From Morganella morganii H1r (GTDB lineage Bacteria; Pseudomonadota; Gammaproteobacteria; Enterobacterales; Enterobacteriaceae), in NCBI RefSeq assembly GCF_000633515.1, contig NZ_AYMP01000006.1:210048-274047 (forward strand): a stretch of 64,000 nt of DNA. The letters are read 5' to 3'. Shown here piece after piece: positions 44,921 through 56,047 of the stretch. Numbering within the stretch: position 1 is the stretch's first letter; every line of letters starts with the position of its first letter. Made by a program: the position numbers and the translations under genes. The notes under the pieces were generated by a model. It was not told where the DNA came from, made no database searches, and worked only from the letters and a program-made list of their open reading frames with translations.

Positions 44921-47536
44921 ATGAGCGACAATGCCAAAGAAATCTTGCCCGTTAACATCGAAGAGGAGCTGAAAAGCTCGTATCTGGATTACGCCATGTC
45001 CGTTATTGTCGGACGCGCGCTCCCCGATGTCAGGGATGGTCTGAAACCGGTTCACCGCCGCGTATTATTCGCGATGAAAGAACTGGGTAATGACTGGAAT
45101 AAAGCCTATAAAAAATCTGCCCGTGTGGTCGGGGATGTGATCGGTAAATATCACCCCCATGGTGACAGTGCTGTGTATGAAACGATTGTCCGCCTGGCTC
45201 AGCCGTTCTCAATGCGCTATATGCTGGTGGATGGTCAGGGTAACTTTGGTTCAATCGACGGTGACTCCGCAGCGGCAATGCGTTATACGGAAGTCCGTAT
45301 GGCGAAAATTGCCCATGAACTGTTAGCCGACATCGACAAAGAAACCGTGGATTTTGTACCGAACTATGACGGTACCGAAATGATCCCGGATGTGATGCCG
45401 ACCCGCATCCCGAACCTGCTGGTGAATGGCTCATCCGGTATTGCCGTCGGGATGGCCACCAACATTCCGCCGCATAACTTGGGCGAAGTCATCGACGGCT
45501 GCCTGGCCTATATTGATGATGAAGATATCAGTATCGAAGGTCTGATGGAGCACATCCCGGGGCCGGACTTCCCGACAGCGGCGATTATCAACGGCCGCCG
45601 CGGTATTCTTGATGCTTACCGCACCGGACGCGGCAAAATTCATATCCGTGCCCGCGCCGACGTGGAAACGGATGAAAAAACCGGCCGCGAAACCATTATC
45701 GTTAATGAAATTCCGTATCAGGTAAACAAAGCCCGCCTGATTGAGAAAATCGCCGAGCTGGTTAAAGAAAAACGTCTGGAAGGCATCAGCGCGCTGCGTG
45801 ATGAATCCGATAAAGACGGTATGCGCATTGTGATTGAAGTCAAACGCGATGCGGTCGGTGAAGTGGTACTGAATAACCTGTATCTGCTGACACAGATGCA
45901 GACCACGTTTGGTATCAATATGGTTGCCCTGCATCAGGGACAACCGAAGATCCTCAATCTGAAAGAAATTCTCAGTGCGTTTGTGCGCCACCGCCGTGAA
46001 GTGGTGACCCGCCGGACAATCTATGAATTACGCAAAGCCCGTGAACGCGCCCATATCCTTGAAGGTCTGGCGATCGCACTGGCTAATATCGACCCGATTA
46101 TCGAGCTTATCCGCCGTGCGCCGACACCTGCGGAAGCAAAAGCCGGGTTACTGGCACAGGCGTGGGAACTGGGTACGGTTGCTGCCATGCTGGCCGGTGC
46201 CGGTGATGATGCCGCACGTCCGGAAGGTCTGGATGAGCAGTTTGGTATCCGCGATGGTCTGTATCATCTGACCGACGTTCAGGCTCAGGCGATTCTGGAT
46301 CTGCGTCTGCAGAAACTGACTGGTCTGGAGCATGAAAAACTGCTCGACGAATACCGCGAATTACTGGAACTGATCGCCGGTCTGCTGCATATCCTGCAAA
46401 GCCCTGAGCGTCTGATGGAAGTTATCCGTGAAGAGCTGGTGGCAGTGAAAGAGCAATTCAATGATAAGCGCCGCACGGATATCACAGAAAACACGGCGGA
46501 TATCAACATCGAAGACCTGATCAGTCAGGAAGATGTTGTGGTGACACTGTCCCATCAGGGCTATGTGAAGTATCAGCCGCTGACCGACTATGAAGCCCAG
46601 CGCCGCGGCGGGAAAGGCAAATCTGCCGCCCGCATCAAAGAAGAAGATTTTATCGAACGTCTGCTGGTGGCGAACACCCACGACACCATTCTCTGCTTCT
46701 CCAACAAAGGGAAGCTGTACTGGCTGAAAGTGTATCAGTTACCGGAAGCCAGCCGTGGTGCGCGCGGTCGTCCGATTATCAACATATTACCGCTGGATCA
46801 GGAACAGAATGAGCGTATCACCGCGATTCTGCCGGTTCGTGAATATGAGGAAGGTAAATTTGTCTTTATGGCGACCGCCAGCGGTACCGTGAAGAAAACC
46901 TCCCTGCAGGACTTCAGCCGTCCGCGTAATGCCGGTATTATCGCCGTCAACCTCAATGAGGGTGATGAGCTGATTGGTGTTGACCTGACTGACGGCAGCA
47001 ATGAAGTGATGCTGTTCTCTGCTGACGGTAAAGTTGTCCGCTTTGCGGAAGATGCTGTCCGTGCCATGGGGCGTACTGCCACCGGTGTGCGCGGTATCCG
47101 CCTGGGTGATGACGATGCGGTCGTGTCACTGATTATTCCGCGCGGTGAAGGTGAAATTCTGACGGTCACCGAAAACGGCTACGGCAAACGGACTGCGGAA
47201 GCGGAGTATCCGACCAAATCCCGTGCCACTCAGGGGGTTATCTCCATCAAAGTGAGTGAGCGTAACGGGAAAGTCGTGGGGGCAATCCAGGTCGGCGCGG
47301 ATGATCAGATCATGATGATCACGGATGCCGGTACACTGGTCCGTACCCGCGTCTCTGAAGTCAGTATCGTGGGCCGTAATACCCAGGGTGTGACACTGAT
47401 CCGTACCGGAGAAGAAGAGAAAGTGGTCGGTCTGCAGCGTCTGGCAGAGCCGGAAGAGGATGAAAATGATTTCTCTGAAGACGGTGAAGTGACGGATGCG
47501 GCACCGGATGATAATGCAGAAGAGAATAACGATTAA
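44921..47536 (+). CDS. gyrA: DNA gyrase subunit A
   Basis: Breakage-reunion subunit of gyrase, 871 residues. The N-terminus [31 protein letters not shown], the catalytic Tyr of [10 protein letters not shown] near residue 122, and the C-terminal beta-pinwheel with the GyrA box QRRGGKG are all present. The acidic tail is rich in Glu/Asp. The quinolone-determining region reads [10 protein letters not shown]: codon 83 is AGT (Ser) at 45167-45169 and codon 87 is GAA (Glu). I see no classical resistance change there. Upstream in-frame starts would add 20 atypical residues. Confidence 0.97.
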   Translation: MSDNAKEILPVNIEEELKSSYLDYAMSVIVGRALPDVRDGLKPVHRRVLFAMKELGNDWNKAYKKSARVVGDVIGKYHPHGDSAVYETIVRLAQPFSMRYMLVDGQGNFGSIDGDSAAAMRYTEVRMAKIAHELLADIDKETVDFVPNYDGTEMIPDVMPTRIPNLLVNGSSGIAVGMATNIPPHNLGEVIDGCLAYIDDEDISIEGLMEHIPGPDFPTAAIINGRRGILDAYRTGRGKIHIRARADVETDEKTGRETIIVNEIPYQVNKARLIEKIAELVKEKRLEGISALRDESDKDGMRIVIEVKRDAVGEVVLNNLYLLTQMQTTFGINMVALHQGQPKILNLKEILSAFVRHRREVVTRRTIYELRKARERAHILEGLAIALANIDPIIELIRRAPTPAEAKAGLLAQAWELGTVAAMLAGAGDDAARPEGLDEQFGIRDGLYHLTDVQAQAILDLRLQKLTGLEHEKLLDEYRELLELIAGLLHILQSPERLMEVIREELVAVKEQFNDKRRTDITENTADINIEDLISQEDVVVTLSHQGYVKYQPLTDYEAQRRGGKGKSAARIKEEDFIERLLVANTHDTILCFSNKGKLYWLKVYQLPEASRGARGRPIINILPLDQEQNERITAILPVREYEEGKFVFMATASGTVKKTSLQDFSRPRNAGIIAVNLNEGDELIGVDLTDGSNEVMLFSADGKVVRFAEDAVRAMGRTATGVRGIRLGDDDAVVSLIIPRGEGEILTVTENGYGKRTAEAEYPTKSRATQGVISIKVSERNGKVVGAIQVGADDQIMMITDAGTLVRTRVSEVSIVGRNTQGVTLIRTGEEEKVVGLQRLAEPEEDENDFSEDGEVTDAAPDDNAEENND

Positions 47537-47575
47537 TATCACCGGTTTCCGGTAATATAAAATCAGAAAACGGAT

Positions 47576-47608
47576 AAAGCAGGAACAATAATATTGTTCC
47601 TGCTTTTT
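47576..47608 (+). terminator. Terminator after gyrA
   Basis: AAAGCAGGAACAAT, three-base loop, ATTGTTCCTGCTTT and T run. Confidence 0.9.
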
Positions 47609-47709
47609 ATTTACCCCGGGGGTTTTGTAAACATTGCACAGTGGTATATCCTAGGCATAACAGCCTGAAACCTCGTGAATATATCAGATTCATTATTGGC
47701 GGAGCCCCT

Positions 47710-50556
47710 TTGAGATACTTTTCATCTTTCCAGACATCACTGAAAATTTCGCGTTACCTGTTCCGGATCGTCGGTGTGATGTTATGGGGGCTGGGGGCGC
47801 TGGTGACAGTATTCTATTTACTGAATATCTATAACGGGATGCGCAATGATATCCGCCAGCAGTATTATTCCGATTACGATGCCTTATTAGCCTATTTCCG
47901 GCAATCCACCGATATAACCCGTGATATCCGTTATATGAATGAACGGTTTGTCGAAAATAAAGAAGTCCGGCCGGGAGAACCCGCTGACCGGACAACTGAC
48001 GGGTTTTTTATCGATTACCGGGCACTGAACACCAAAGGCGACTGTACGGCCTTCCGTACCGGCAGCGGCTCCTATATTATTGCATTCAAAGATCTCCTGA
48101 CGTACTGGCAGAATAATATTGCCGCACCAACGGGACTGAATCAGGTCTTTCTGGTCGGTTCAAAAACCCTGTGTATGGTGTCATTTCCGATCCGCAATCT
48201 CTCCACCAGCAGCGAAACGCTGCGCAGAATGGTCAATGATTATTCTCAGAACTATTTCCGCCTGAAAAGTCAGGGGAAAGAACGCACCATTTACTGGGCG
48301 GCACCGGGCGGTAATCAGGGTATAGCCAGCCTGTTTGTGATGATGCCGCTTTATTATGACGGTCGTTTTCTGGCGCTGATGGGGATTGAACGTAGCCTGC
48401 AGCTGGAGAACTTTAACCGCCTGCGCGATTTTCCGGCTAATATGGTGATCATTAATGAGCAGGATGATGTCGTGCTCTCCTATCCGGAAGAAATTAACAC
48501 GCAGAAAAATAAAGACAGCTATCTGGTGGATGACAATTATTTCGGCTATGACGACGGATTCACCCGGCTGGTCTTTAAACGCAGACTGACGCCGTCGCTG
48601 CTGAGTGTGGTGTATACCACGCCGCTGAGCTCAATTTATGAGAAACTGAAATTCCAGATCCTCAACGGGGCGATCCTTAACCTGATCTCCGCCATTATTA
48701 TCGGGCTGTTCACCTGGCTGCTGGAACGGCGGATATTTATGCCTGCGGAAAACAGCGCAATACGTCTGGAGGAGCACGAGCAGTTTAACCACAAAATTGT
48801 GGCCTCCGCGCCGGTCGGGATCTGTATCCTGCGTACCCTCGACGGTACGGCACTGCTGAGTAATGAGCTGGCTCATAATTATTGGCGTATGCTTTCGTTC
48901 GAGGATCGCAACCGCATCGGTCTGCTGATAAAAGATAAACGTCAGGGGATGGAAGATATGGTGACCCGTAACGGCGGGCACCTTCAGGTCAGTTTTGTGC
49001 ATTCCCGTTACCAGAACGAGGAAGTGGCGATTTGTGTGCTGGTGGATATCAGCGCCCGTGTGCAGCTGGAAAGTTCATTACAGGACGCCGCACAGGCGGC
49101 AGAGCAGGCCAACCAGTCGAAATCCATGTTCCTCGCCACGGTCAGCCATGAGTTGCGCACACCGCTGTACGGTATCATCGGTAACCTGGAACTGTTACAG
49201 TCCATGGCACATTCGCGGGATGCCCAGCGTTTGCTCGGTACCATGAATAACTCGTCATCTTTATTACTGAAAATCATCAGTGATATTCTCGACTTCTCCA
49301 AAATTGAATCCAAACAGCTGAAAATTGAGCCGAGAGAGTTTAATTTCCGCGAACATATTCACTTTGTGGTGGCAAACTACCTGCCGCTGGTGGCGAAAAA
49401 ACACCTTTCTCTGTACTGCTTTATCGAAAAAGAGGTGCCGGAACTGGTCTGTAATGATCCGGTACGGATGCAGCAGGTGATCGCCAACCTGTTTAATAAT
49501 GCGATTAAATACACGTATGTCGGAATGGTGTGTATTCACGTCTATGTCTGCGGTGAATATCTGCATGTGGATATTCAGGATACCGGCGGTGGTATCAGTG
49601 AGGAGGAACTGCGCCAGTTATTCGACCCGTTCTATCAGATTATGCCGAACACGGACAGCCCGTCACAAGGGACCGGATTGGGTCTGCCTATCTGTGAAAA
49701 ACTGATTTCACTGATGGACGGCGACATGATGGTGGAATCGCAGAAAGAGGTCGGCAGTCTGTTCGGGATCCGCTTCCCGTGCTATACCGCTTATCCGTCC
49801 GGTCATCATGCGGATATTGTGCCGCTGACCGTACCGCTGGTCTTTGATTTCCGTAACGGTGTGCTGGCGGATTATATGCAGCGTTACTGGCGGGATATTG
49901 CACCGGTACCGGTGGCGCTGTCTGAATGTCCGGATATTACCTGTGCGGTGGTGATAACGGATGTGGTCACTCCGGTGATGAAACAGGCTCGTCTGCTGAT
50001 TGAGCTGGATGCCGGTTATACCGACAAACCGGTGCCGCAGGGGGGAAATCACTGGCGGCATAACACGCATCAGCTCGACGGGCTGTTTGATTTTGTTTCC
50101 GATCGCCTGAATAACCGCCGTCAGGAAGCGGATGATCTGCCGCCGCCGCCGCTGCCGGACAGTCAGCAGGCGGTGCATGTCCGGATCCTGATTGTGGATG
50201 ACCATCCGATTAACCGCCATCTGCTGTCCGATCAGCTGCATCTGTTCGGCTACCACACGGCAACGGCGGATGACGGGCTGGATGCACTCAATTTCCTCGA
50301 AACCCATGAAGTGGATATTATTCTGTCAGACGTTAACATGCCGAATATGAACGGCTATGACCTGACGCGGACACTGAGAGAGAAGGGCATGACACTGCCG
50401 GTCATCGGGATCACCGCCAACGCGATGGCAGAGGAGCGCGAGCGCTGTCTGGCCTCCGGCATGAATGATTGCCTTTCCAAACCGGTCTCGATGCAGGCGC
50501 TGCGCACCATGATGGAGCACTATATCCCGCAGATCACACCGCCCCGGGCAGAATAA
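47710..50556 (+). CDS. rcsC: Hybrid sensor histidine kinase RcsC
   Basis: Inner-membrane kinase/phosphatase of the Rcs envelope-stress relay. Two membrane helices (about residues 20-42 and 315-335) flank a ~270-residue periplasmic domain. A PAS-like linker, the His-kinase domain (FLATVSHELRTPLYG, His near 478; NAIKY N box; GTGLGLPICEKL) and a C-terminal receiver (ILIVDDHPINR, Asp in IILSDVNMPNMNGYD) follow. I start at TTG five bases after GGAG; this gives 948 residues, E. coli RcsC has 949. Convergent with rcsDB. Confidence 0.94.
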   Translation: MRYFSSFQTSLKISRYLFRIVGVMLWGLGALVTVFYLLNIYNGMRNDIRQQYYSDYDALLAYFRQSTDITRDIRYMNERFVENKEVRPGEPADRTTDGFFIDYRALNTKGDCTAFRTGSGSYIIAFKDLLTYWQNNIAAPTGLNQVFLVGSKTLCMVSFPIRNLSTSSETLRRMVNDYSQNYFRLKSQGKERTIYWAAPGGNQGIASLFVMMPLYYDGRFLALMGIERSLQLENFNRLRDFPANMVIINEQDDVVLSYPEEINTQKNKDSYLVDDNYFGYDDGFTRLVFKRRLTPSLLSVVYTTPLSSIYEKLKFQILNGAILNLISAIIIGLFTWLLERRIFMPAENSAIRLEEHEQFNHKIVASAPVGICILRTLDGTALLSNELAHNYWRMLSFEDRNRIGLLIKDKRQGMEDMVTRNGGHLQVSFVHSRYQNEEVAICVLVDISARVQLESSLQDAAQAAEQANQSKSMFLATVSHELRTPLYGIIGNLELLQSMAHSRDAQRLLGTMNNSSSLLLKIISDILDFSKIESKQLKIEPREFNFREHIHFVVANYLPLVAKKHLSLYCFIEKEVPELVCNDPVRMQQVIANLFNNAIKYTYVGMVCIHVYVCGEYLHVDIQDTGGGISEEELRQLFDPFYQIMPNTDSPSQGTGLGLPICEKLISLMDGDMMVESQKEVGSLFGIRFPCYTAYPSGHHADIVPLTVPLVFDFRNGVLADYMQRYWRDIAPVPVALSECPDITCAVVITDVVTPVMKQARLLIELDAGYTDKPVPQGGNHWRHNTHQLDGLFDFVSDRLNNRRQEADDLPPPPLPDSQQAVHVRILIVDDHPINRHLLSDQLHLFGYHTATADDGLDALNFLETHEVDIILSDVNMPNMNGYDLTRTLREKGMTLPVIGITANAMAEERERCLASGMNDCLSKPVSMQALRTMMEHYIPQITPPRAE

Positions 50557-50570
50557 CCGGACACATAAAA

Positions 50571-50598
50571 AAACCGCCATTCAGATGAATGGCGGTTT
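50571..50598. terminator. Bidirectional terminator between rcsC and rcsB
   Basis: AAACCGCCATTC, loop AGAT, GAATGGCGGTTT, with A run and T run on either side. Confidence 0.9.
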
Positions 50599-50626
50599 TG
50601 TATCAGTATTGTAAAACGTGTCCGGA

Positions 50627-51277
50627 TTACTCGTCTCTGTGGCTGTCGATAGTGACAGACGAAAGGTAATTGAGCAGGGCGATATCGTTATCCACACCCA
50701 GCTTCAGCATGGCGGATTTTTTCTGGCTGCTGATGGTTTTGATACTGCGGTTCAGTTTACGCGCAATCTCAGTGACCAGATGCCCTTCGGCAAACAGACG
50801 CAGAACCTCACTCTCTTTCGGAGACAGGCGTTTATCGCCGTATCCGTTGGCATTCACTTTTTCCAGCAGTTTGGAAACGCTGTCAGGCGTGAATTTCTTT
50901 CCTTTCTGTAACGAGGCCAGTGCTTTCGGCAGATCAGCAGGAGCCCCCTGCTTCAGTACGATCCCTTCGATATCGAGGTCCAGTACGGCACTGAGGATCG
51001 CCGGATTATTGTTCATGGTCAGCACAATAATCGCCAGGTCAGGATAATGGCGCTTGATATACTTGATAAGCGTGATGCCATCACCGTATTTATCTCCCGG
51101 CATGGAGAGGTCAGTGATCAGAACATCCGCATCCAGGCGTGCTAAGTTATTGATAAGTGAAGTGGAATCTTCAAATTCACCAACAACATTAACCGTTTCC
51201 AGCTGTTCCAGAGACTTTTTTATCCCGAACAGAACAATAGGATGGTCGTCAGCGATAATAACATTCAGGTTATTCAT
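50627..51277 (-). CDS. rcsB: Response regulator RcsB
   Basis: DNA-binding output of the Rcs relay. In this group it represses flhDC and swarming and activates capsule-type genes. 216 residues. The receiver has Asp56 in LITDLSMPGDKYGDG. The LuxR-type helix-turn-helix is LSPKESEVLRLFAEG...IARKLNRSIKTISSQK. The start MNNLNVIIADDHP overlaps the rcsD stop by eight bases. It controls motility genes such as those at the left of this window. Confidence 0.97.
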   Translation of the reverse strand: MNNLNVIIADDHPIVLFGIKKSLEQLETVNVVGEFEDSTSLINNLARLDADVLITDLSMPGDKYGDGITLIKYIKRHYPDLAIIVLTMNNNPAILSAVLDLDIEGIVLKQGAPADLPKALASLQKGKKFTPDSVSKLLEKVNANGYGDKRLSPKESEVLRLFAEGHLVTEIARKLNRSIKTISSQKKSAMLKLGVDNDIALLNYLSSVTIDSHRDE

Positions 51278-53984
51278 ACTCTTGGTTACCTTGCTGCAGC
51301 AATTCAGTGACAATGGCATCAATTTCCCGGATACCTTCATCCACTTTCATTTTGTTTTTGTCAGCGATACAGCGTTCTATATCTTCACAGCGTGATTTCA
51401 GATAATCAAAGTCGAGTACAGCAAAGACCCCTTTGACCCGATGTACTGTCAGCGCCAGTGGCTGCAATTCACTTAATTCTGCTTCTGTGTACATCTTACT
51501 TATATCAGGAGGTACTGTGGTGGCAAATAAATCTTTATACGTACTTTGTGCCAGCTGATTTTTATATAATGCAACAACTTCCCCGACGGAAAGCGCTGCT
51601 GTATTAATACCCGGATTCCCGGGTAAGAATCTATCATCAAACTCATCCGAAGTTAAGCTTTGTTCGATAAGCAGCGTAATAGCATTCAGAATTTCATCAT
51701 TGAAATTATAATTACACTCCACCAGGGAAGGCGTAATCATTTTATGTTCAATAATGTCATTTCGTAAAAAGAGTATTGGCTTTCTCGCTTTCTTATCAAA
51801 GTCAGTTATCAGGATGTCATATTCATCTTGCAATAATGCGCGATTTTTATCAAATAAAATTCCGCCATTTTCAATTATAATTGTGTTAATTATTTCCCGA
51901 ATGCTCGGATTAATGATATTGATCTTAAACAGCGTGTCTTCCAGCACCTCTGACGGTTCACCGATCATCTCAGTGGCAGGCAGCGGCAGCTCAACGCTAT
52001 AGTGAGTGCCGATATCCGGTTTACTATTTATTTTCAGTTCACCTTTCAGCTTCTTACATAATAAATCACACAAATAGAATGCCAGACCGGAGTTCGGACG
52101 ACCTTCGGTATCCGCGACCTGAAACATAAACGGATCATGCAGATTAACAAGATCAGATTGCGGCAGACCCGAACCGCTGACGATTATTTCAAATTTGATA
52201 TTATTATGTTCATCTTTGAATATATTCTTAAGGCGAATAACTAATTTCCCGTATCTTAAATTGCTGACGGCATAATTCAGCAATAATAAAAAAATCTTAC
52301 TGATAACAGGACCGTCACCAATATAATTAAGCTGCTTGTTAATTCCGTTATGGAAATAAAGCGGAATACCTTTGTCATTTATCTGACGTGAGAATTGCTT
52401 AACAATATCCTCAGCCATCTGTGACAACAGGAATTCATCATTGGTCGGCTTCCAGTCATCGGTTTCCAGGTCAGCCAGCAGAATGATATTTTCAATCCAC
52501 TCACACAAATAACCGGATTCTGTCACCACTTTGTCCAACAGCTGAGCACCGGCCGGATCGGTGACATACGGTGCCAGTGTATGCAGATCATTACCAAGCT
52601 GTTTGACCGGCACCACCAGCTCGGAACGGATATTCGATAACACCGACTGACGGGCTTTGATACTTTTCTTATACTCGCGGTCAGACAGTTGCAGACGGCG
52701 CGCGGTCAGTGCCTCCTGATCCACATCCCGGAACAGGATCAGATACGTATCATTCATATTGCGGACCGGATTCATACTGACTTCATTGACCACATTATCA
52801 ATTGTGGTCTGGATCCGGCCCTGATGCTCCCGGGCCATATCGCGGGTTTTGTTCAGGTCACTGAGGGTCAGCAGCTGGGTGGCAATCGTATTACCGACCA
52901 GCCGTTTATTGGCGGCAAAATCATAAATCGCCAGCCCGACAGGAACCTGAGCCACAATCTCATTGGTTATTGCCTCACTGTTTCTGGCCTGGCGGACCAA
53001 TGTATTGAGCGGGGAAATAAATCGCTTGCGGATATAAACGAGGCCGCCGACAGAAAGTACAGTGAACAGGAAGGCAGAAATTAATAACCAGATATTCGCC
53101 GACAGCATTTCTTCGGCCAGTGCCAGCAGCGAGAGCTGATAAACCACCTGATACGGCATTTCACGCAGACGGTAACTGAGTTTCAGTGACAGGCCGTTAA
53201 TACTGATTTGTACCGCATTCGGGCGGTTACTGAGCGTATGGGACCCGGCCGGGATCAGTGACAGATTGGACAGATCCAGATTGTCCGGTACCAGGTTATT
53301 CACCGGTAAATCAAACGCTACCACGCTGGTCAGCTGACCGGGGTTATTGAACATTGCGCGGTAGGTATAGTAATACGTTGATTCCGACGGCATCTTGGTA
53401 AAAGAGGAGAGTGTCTCCCGTTCATCCAGCGCGGTGGAATCCGCCAGCATTTCTGCCCGTTTTTCATCGGCTCCCAGCGTCAGCTGGCTTTCACGATAGC
53501 GCAGTTCCGGGCGCAGGGCGGAGTGGGATGTGACCAGCAGCAGACTGTTATCCAGACCGTTAAGGTAATACATGGAGTTAAACTGATTCTCGCCGCCCCA
53601 CAGAATGGTCAGATAATCCGAAAAACGCCGTGCAATGGCGTACGTCTCATCATTGGTCTGACCGAATAAAATGGCATCCACCACCGGTACACGGCTGTCA
53701 ATCCAGTAAATATCATTCAGGATCTTATGCGGGGGAACGAGCTCGGGCCGTTTATCAGTATCCGTGGTATTGGCGAGCCGGAACAGCTCAGCGGACTGAT
53801 AGCGGTACGTTTCAACCTGATGTTCTATCCGGCTGCTGAAACTGTAGAGTGCGCCTTTCTTGCTTCCCAGCCAGGCATCGTAATAGTTATATCCGTATAA
53901 AAAGAGAGATAAGACTAATAACGAAATAAATGATGCATAAAAGCCGGGTATCGCATAAGGCCTGGAATGTGACTGTCTGTACAT
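51270..53984 (-). CDS. rcsD: Phosphotransfer intermediate RcsD
   Basis: Membrane-bound histidine phosphotransferase that passes phosphate from RcsC to RcsB. Two membrane helices (about 12-32 and 300-320) flank a periplasmic domain. A degenerate kinase-like part lacking the acceptor His follows, then an ABL-like domain and the C-terminal HPt domain with the acceptor His in LTVHRVKGVFAVLD. I use the ATG four bases after GGA (904 residues); a GTG 45 bases upstream is an alternative. It is longer than E. coli RcsD (890). It corresponds to RsbA of Proteus. Confidence 0.92.
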   Translation of the reverse strand: MYRQSHSRPYAIPGFYASFISLLVLSLFLYGYNYYDAWLGSKKGALYSFSSRIEHQVETYRYQSAELFRLANTTDTDKRPELVPPHKILNDIYWIDSRVPVVDAILFGQTNDETYAIARRFSDYLTILWGGENQFNSMYYLNGLDNSLLLVTSHSALRPELRYRESQLTLGADEKRAEMLADSTALDERETLSSFTKMPSESTYYYTYRAMFNNPGQLTSVVAFDLPVNNLVPDNLDLSNLSLIPAGSHTLSNRPNAVQISINGLSLKLSYRLREMPYQVVYQLSLLALAEEMLSANIWLLISAFLFTVLSVGGLVYIRKRFISPLNTLVRQARNSEAITNEIVAQVPVGLAIYDFAANKRLVGNTIATQLLTLSDLNKTRDMAREHQGRIQTTIDNVVNEVSMNPVRNMNDTYLILFRDVDQEALTARRLQLSDREYKKSIKARQSVLSNIRSELVVPVKQLGNDLHTLAPYVTDPAGAQLLDKVVTESGYLCEWIENIILLADLETDDWKPTNDEFLLSQMAEDIVKQFSRQINDKGIPLYFHNGINKQLNYIGDGPVISKIFLLLLNYAVSNLRYGKLVIRLKNIFKDEHNNIKFEIIVSGSGLPQSDLVNLHDPFMFQVADTEGRPNSGLAFYLCDLLCKKLKGELKINSKPDIGTHYSVELPLPATEMIGEPSEVLEDTLFKINIINPSIREIINTIIIENGGILFDKNRALLQDEYDILITDFDKKARKPILFLRNDIIEHKMITPSLVECNYNFNDEILNAITLLIEQSLTSDEFDDRFLPGNPGINTAALSVGEVVALYKNQLAQSTYKDLFATTVPPDISKMYTEAELSELQPLALTVHRVKGVFAVLDFDYLKSRCEDIERCIADKNKMKVDEGIREIDAIVTELLQQGNQEYE

Positions 53985-54152
53985 ATGTTCCGTTGCAACC
54001 TTATAGTAAGTACTTGACTGTAAATTCACCGGGAATTAATTCTATCATACTAATTCCTGTCACAATAACAGCTGTCTTCCGCCCTCAGGCCGGTACGGTG
54101 CGTGAATGTTGAGCAGGCAGACAAAAAAATCATTTTTTTTTGCATATAGGGG

Positions 54153-54181
54153 TAGACAGGTTCCTCATTTTTCAGCATAAT
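54153..54181 (+). promoter_or_regulatory. Promoter of the tRNA pair
   Basis: TAGACA, 17 bases, CATAAT, then a GC-rich CGCGCCCC discriminator typical of stringently controlled stable-RNA promoters. Confidence 0.7.
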
Positions 54182-54191
54182 CGCGCCCCAT

Positions 54192-54279
54192 GGAAGGATG
54201 GCCGAGTGGCTTAAGGCAGCGGTCTTGAAAACCGCCGACGGGAGACCGTCCTAGAGTTCGAATCTCTATCCTTCCGCCA
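54192..54279 (+). tRNA. serT: tRNA-Ser (UGA)
   Basis: 88 bases with an acceptor stem GGAAGGA/TCCTTCC, D-loop GGCCGAGTGG, anticodon loop CTTGAAA (anticodon TGA), a long class II variable arm, GTTCGAATC and encoded CCA. Confidence 0.97.
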
Positions 54280-54284
54280 AATTA

Positions 54285-54360
<76 letters not shown>

Positions 54361-54364
54361 TATT

Positions 54365-54399
54365 AAACCCGTTATATTTCACAGATATAGCGGGTTTTT
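54365..54399. terminator. Terminator between tRNA-Thr and int
   Basis: AAACCCGTTATAT and ATATAGCGGGTTT, seven-base loop, T5 after. It serves the tRNA operon and probably the leftward int transcript. Confidence 0.85.
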
Positions 54400-55550
54400 C
54401 ATTTGTGCTCACCAACCACACTCAGGGTGGGGTGGGACATATTTGGGACATCATTGCCAAAAACAGCATCTATTTGCTGCGCGTGCTGACTCAGATGACT
54501 CGGTGCCAGGTGAGCATACCTGCGTACCATCTCTATCGATTCCCATCCTCCCATTTCCTGCAATACAGATAGTGGTACCCCAGCCTGAATTAACCAACTC
54601 GCCCATGTGTGGCGAAGATCGTGAAACCGGAAGTTATCTATGCCGGCACGTTTTAGTGCAGTCCTGAACGCGGTGTTACCGTCAACGCGCATTTTTCTGA
54701 CAACCGGAGTCATTGAGCCGTCAGATCTGTTTTTGGCCTTCGTATGTACAAAAACATACTTTGTGTGATTGCCTATTTGCTCACGAAGTACGCGACACGC
54801 AGTATCGTTAAGAGCAATACCCAGCGCTTTTCCTGATTTTGTCTGATCAGGGTGAATCCACGCTACTTTTCTCGGCATATCTATTTGCGACCATTCCAGA
54901 TTAACAATATTGGAACGCCGCAGGCCGGTAGCCAGAGCAAATGTCACGACAGATTTAAGCGGCTCACTGCATTCATCGACCAGTCGTTTCGCTTCCCACG
55001 GCTCGAGCCAGCGGATCCGGTTATTCTTCGGTTTCGGCACCCTGATATTCGGAGCTTTATCGAGATACTTCCAGTCGCGTTCGGCGGCGCGCAGCAGTGA
55101 CTTTATGAAAGCCAGGTAGGCCGCTTTGGTTGCCACAGAAACAGATTCTGATTTCTTACTGACAGCGCGTCGCTTCCTGCCGGCAACATGCTTTTCCCAG
55201 TTTTCTTCCTGCTTCTGATTTTTCAGCTTGCTGACAGCATCATAGATTTTAATTTCATCAATATCTGCTAGGTGCATCCCTTCAAAGTGGTCAAGCCAGA
55301 ACAGGATCTTGGTCTTATCATCATCAAGTGATTTTTTGCCTGATTTTTCCTCAAGCCACCGCATGCAGGCAACCTCAAAAGTAACCTTTGGGGTTTCACC
55401 CAGCGCGCTTACACGCCACAGCTCGGCCTTTCGTTTATCGTGCAACTCCTGCGCTTGCTTTTTGTCCGTTGTACCAAGCGACTCCTTAATTCTTTTACCA
55501 TTGTGCGAGTAACTGGCGTACCAGGTCTCACCTCTCCGGAAGATTGACAT
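54399..55550 (-). CDS. int: P22-type tyrosine integrase
   Basis: Site-specific recombinase of 383 residues. The N-terminal arm-binding domain begins [20 protein letters not shown], followed by the SAM-like core-binding domain. The catalytic domain has Arg in [24 protein letters not shown] and the nucleophile Tyr in [11 protein letters not shown]. It closely resembles Int of phage P22, which also uses a threonine tRNA gene. The 5' end is overlapped by the excisionase frame. Confidence 0.95.
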   Translation of the reverse strand: MSIFRRGETWYASYSHNGKRIKESLGTTDKKQAQELHDKRKAELWRVSALGETPKVTFEVACMRWLEEKSGKKSLDDDKTKILFWLDHFEGMHLADIDEIKIYDAVSKLKNQKQEENWEKHVAGRKRRAVSKKSESVSVATKAAYLAFIKSLLRAAERDWKYLDKAPNIRVPKPKNNRIRWLEPWEAKRLVDECSEPLKSVVTFALATGLRRSNIVNLEWSQIDMPRKVAWIHPDQTKSGKALGIALNDTACRVLREQIGNHTKYVFVHTKAKNRSDGSMTPVVRKMRVDGNTAFRTALKRAGIDNFRFHDLRHTWASWLIQAGVPLSVLQEMGGWESIEMVRRYAHLAPSHLSQHAQQIDAVFGNDVPNMSHPTLSVVGEHK

Positions 55551-55837
55551 GTCCTTTCCTCTTCCGCACTAATCACGCTTTCAGGCGTATTGTGCATTTT
55601 GTAGTTGATGGCTGCAATGCAATTTGCCCTGGTGAACTGCCACGGCGATTTAGGCTTAAGAGGGTCTTTTCTCGCGCCTGACAATCTTCCGGCATCAATC
55701 CATTTTTTCAGGGTAGGGTAAGATATCCCCATGAAGGCACATGCTTCACGGCTATCCATCGGGTAGGAGTCTACCGCCGGCCGGCATAAAGTCAGCGAGC
55801 TGGCTCTGGCTAAAGTCGGTTTAGTTGCAACCTCCAT
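55409..55837 (-). CDS. xis: P22-type excisionase
   Basis: 142 residues. The winged-helix DNA-binding part ([42 protein letters not shown]) and a C-terminal [18 protein letters not shown] block both resemble P22 Xis. Xis bends attL/attR DNA and turns the integrase toward excision. AGGAG lies before the start. The last 142 bases are read in another frame as the start of int, a larger overlap than the usual few bases. P22 has a comparable arrangement as far as I recall. Confidence 0.85.
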   Translation of the reverse strand: MEVATKPTLARASSLTLCRPAVDSYPMDSREACAFMGISYPTLKKWIDAGRLSGARKDPLKPKSPWQFTRANCIAAINYKMHNTPESVISAEEERTCQSSGEVRPGTPVTRTMVKELRSRLVQRTKSKRRSCTINERPSCGV

Positions 55838-56039
55838 CCTTCATCTCCTTCTGTAACGTACGCACGTAATACCCGAGCACTCTCTTTGCCGGAAAGCGCA
55901 GGTGATTAAGTGGTTTAAATTTCGGTGTGTATTTGTCGAGTATTGCGGTGTGTTGTTCGTCAGATGTGAACTGCATTAATTCCTTCAGGCATTCCCTTGC
56001 TATTCGTCTGCGTCCGTTCTCTTCTTCCTGTGGTGTCAT
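55821..56039 (-). CDS. Small phage protein, unknown
   Basis: 72 residues, helical and basic, no family recognised. A KFKPLNHLRFPAKRVLGYYVRTLQKEMK segment suggests nucleic acid or protein binding. GAGGT precedes the start. It overlaps xis by a few codons. Confidence 0.65.
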   Translation of the reverse strand: MTPQEEENGRRRIARECLKELMQFTSDEQHTAILDKYTPKFKPLNHLRFPAKRVLGYYVRTLQKEMKDGGCN

Positions 56040-56047
56040 TGGTCACC

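Noticed and set aside
47641..47709. Extended rcsC start with 23 extra residues
   Set aside because: The later TTG has GGAG at good spacing and gives the family N-terminus and length.
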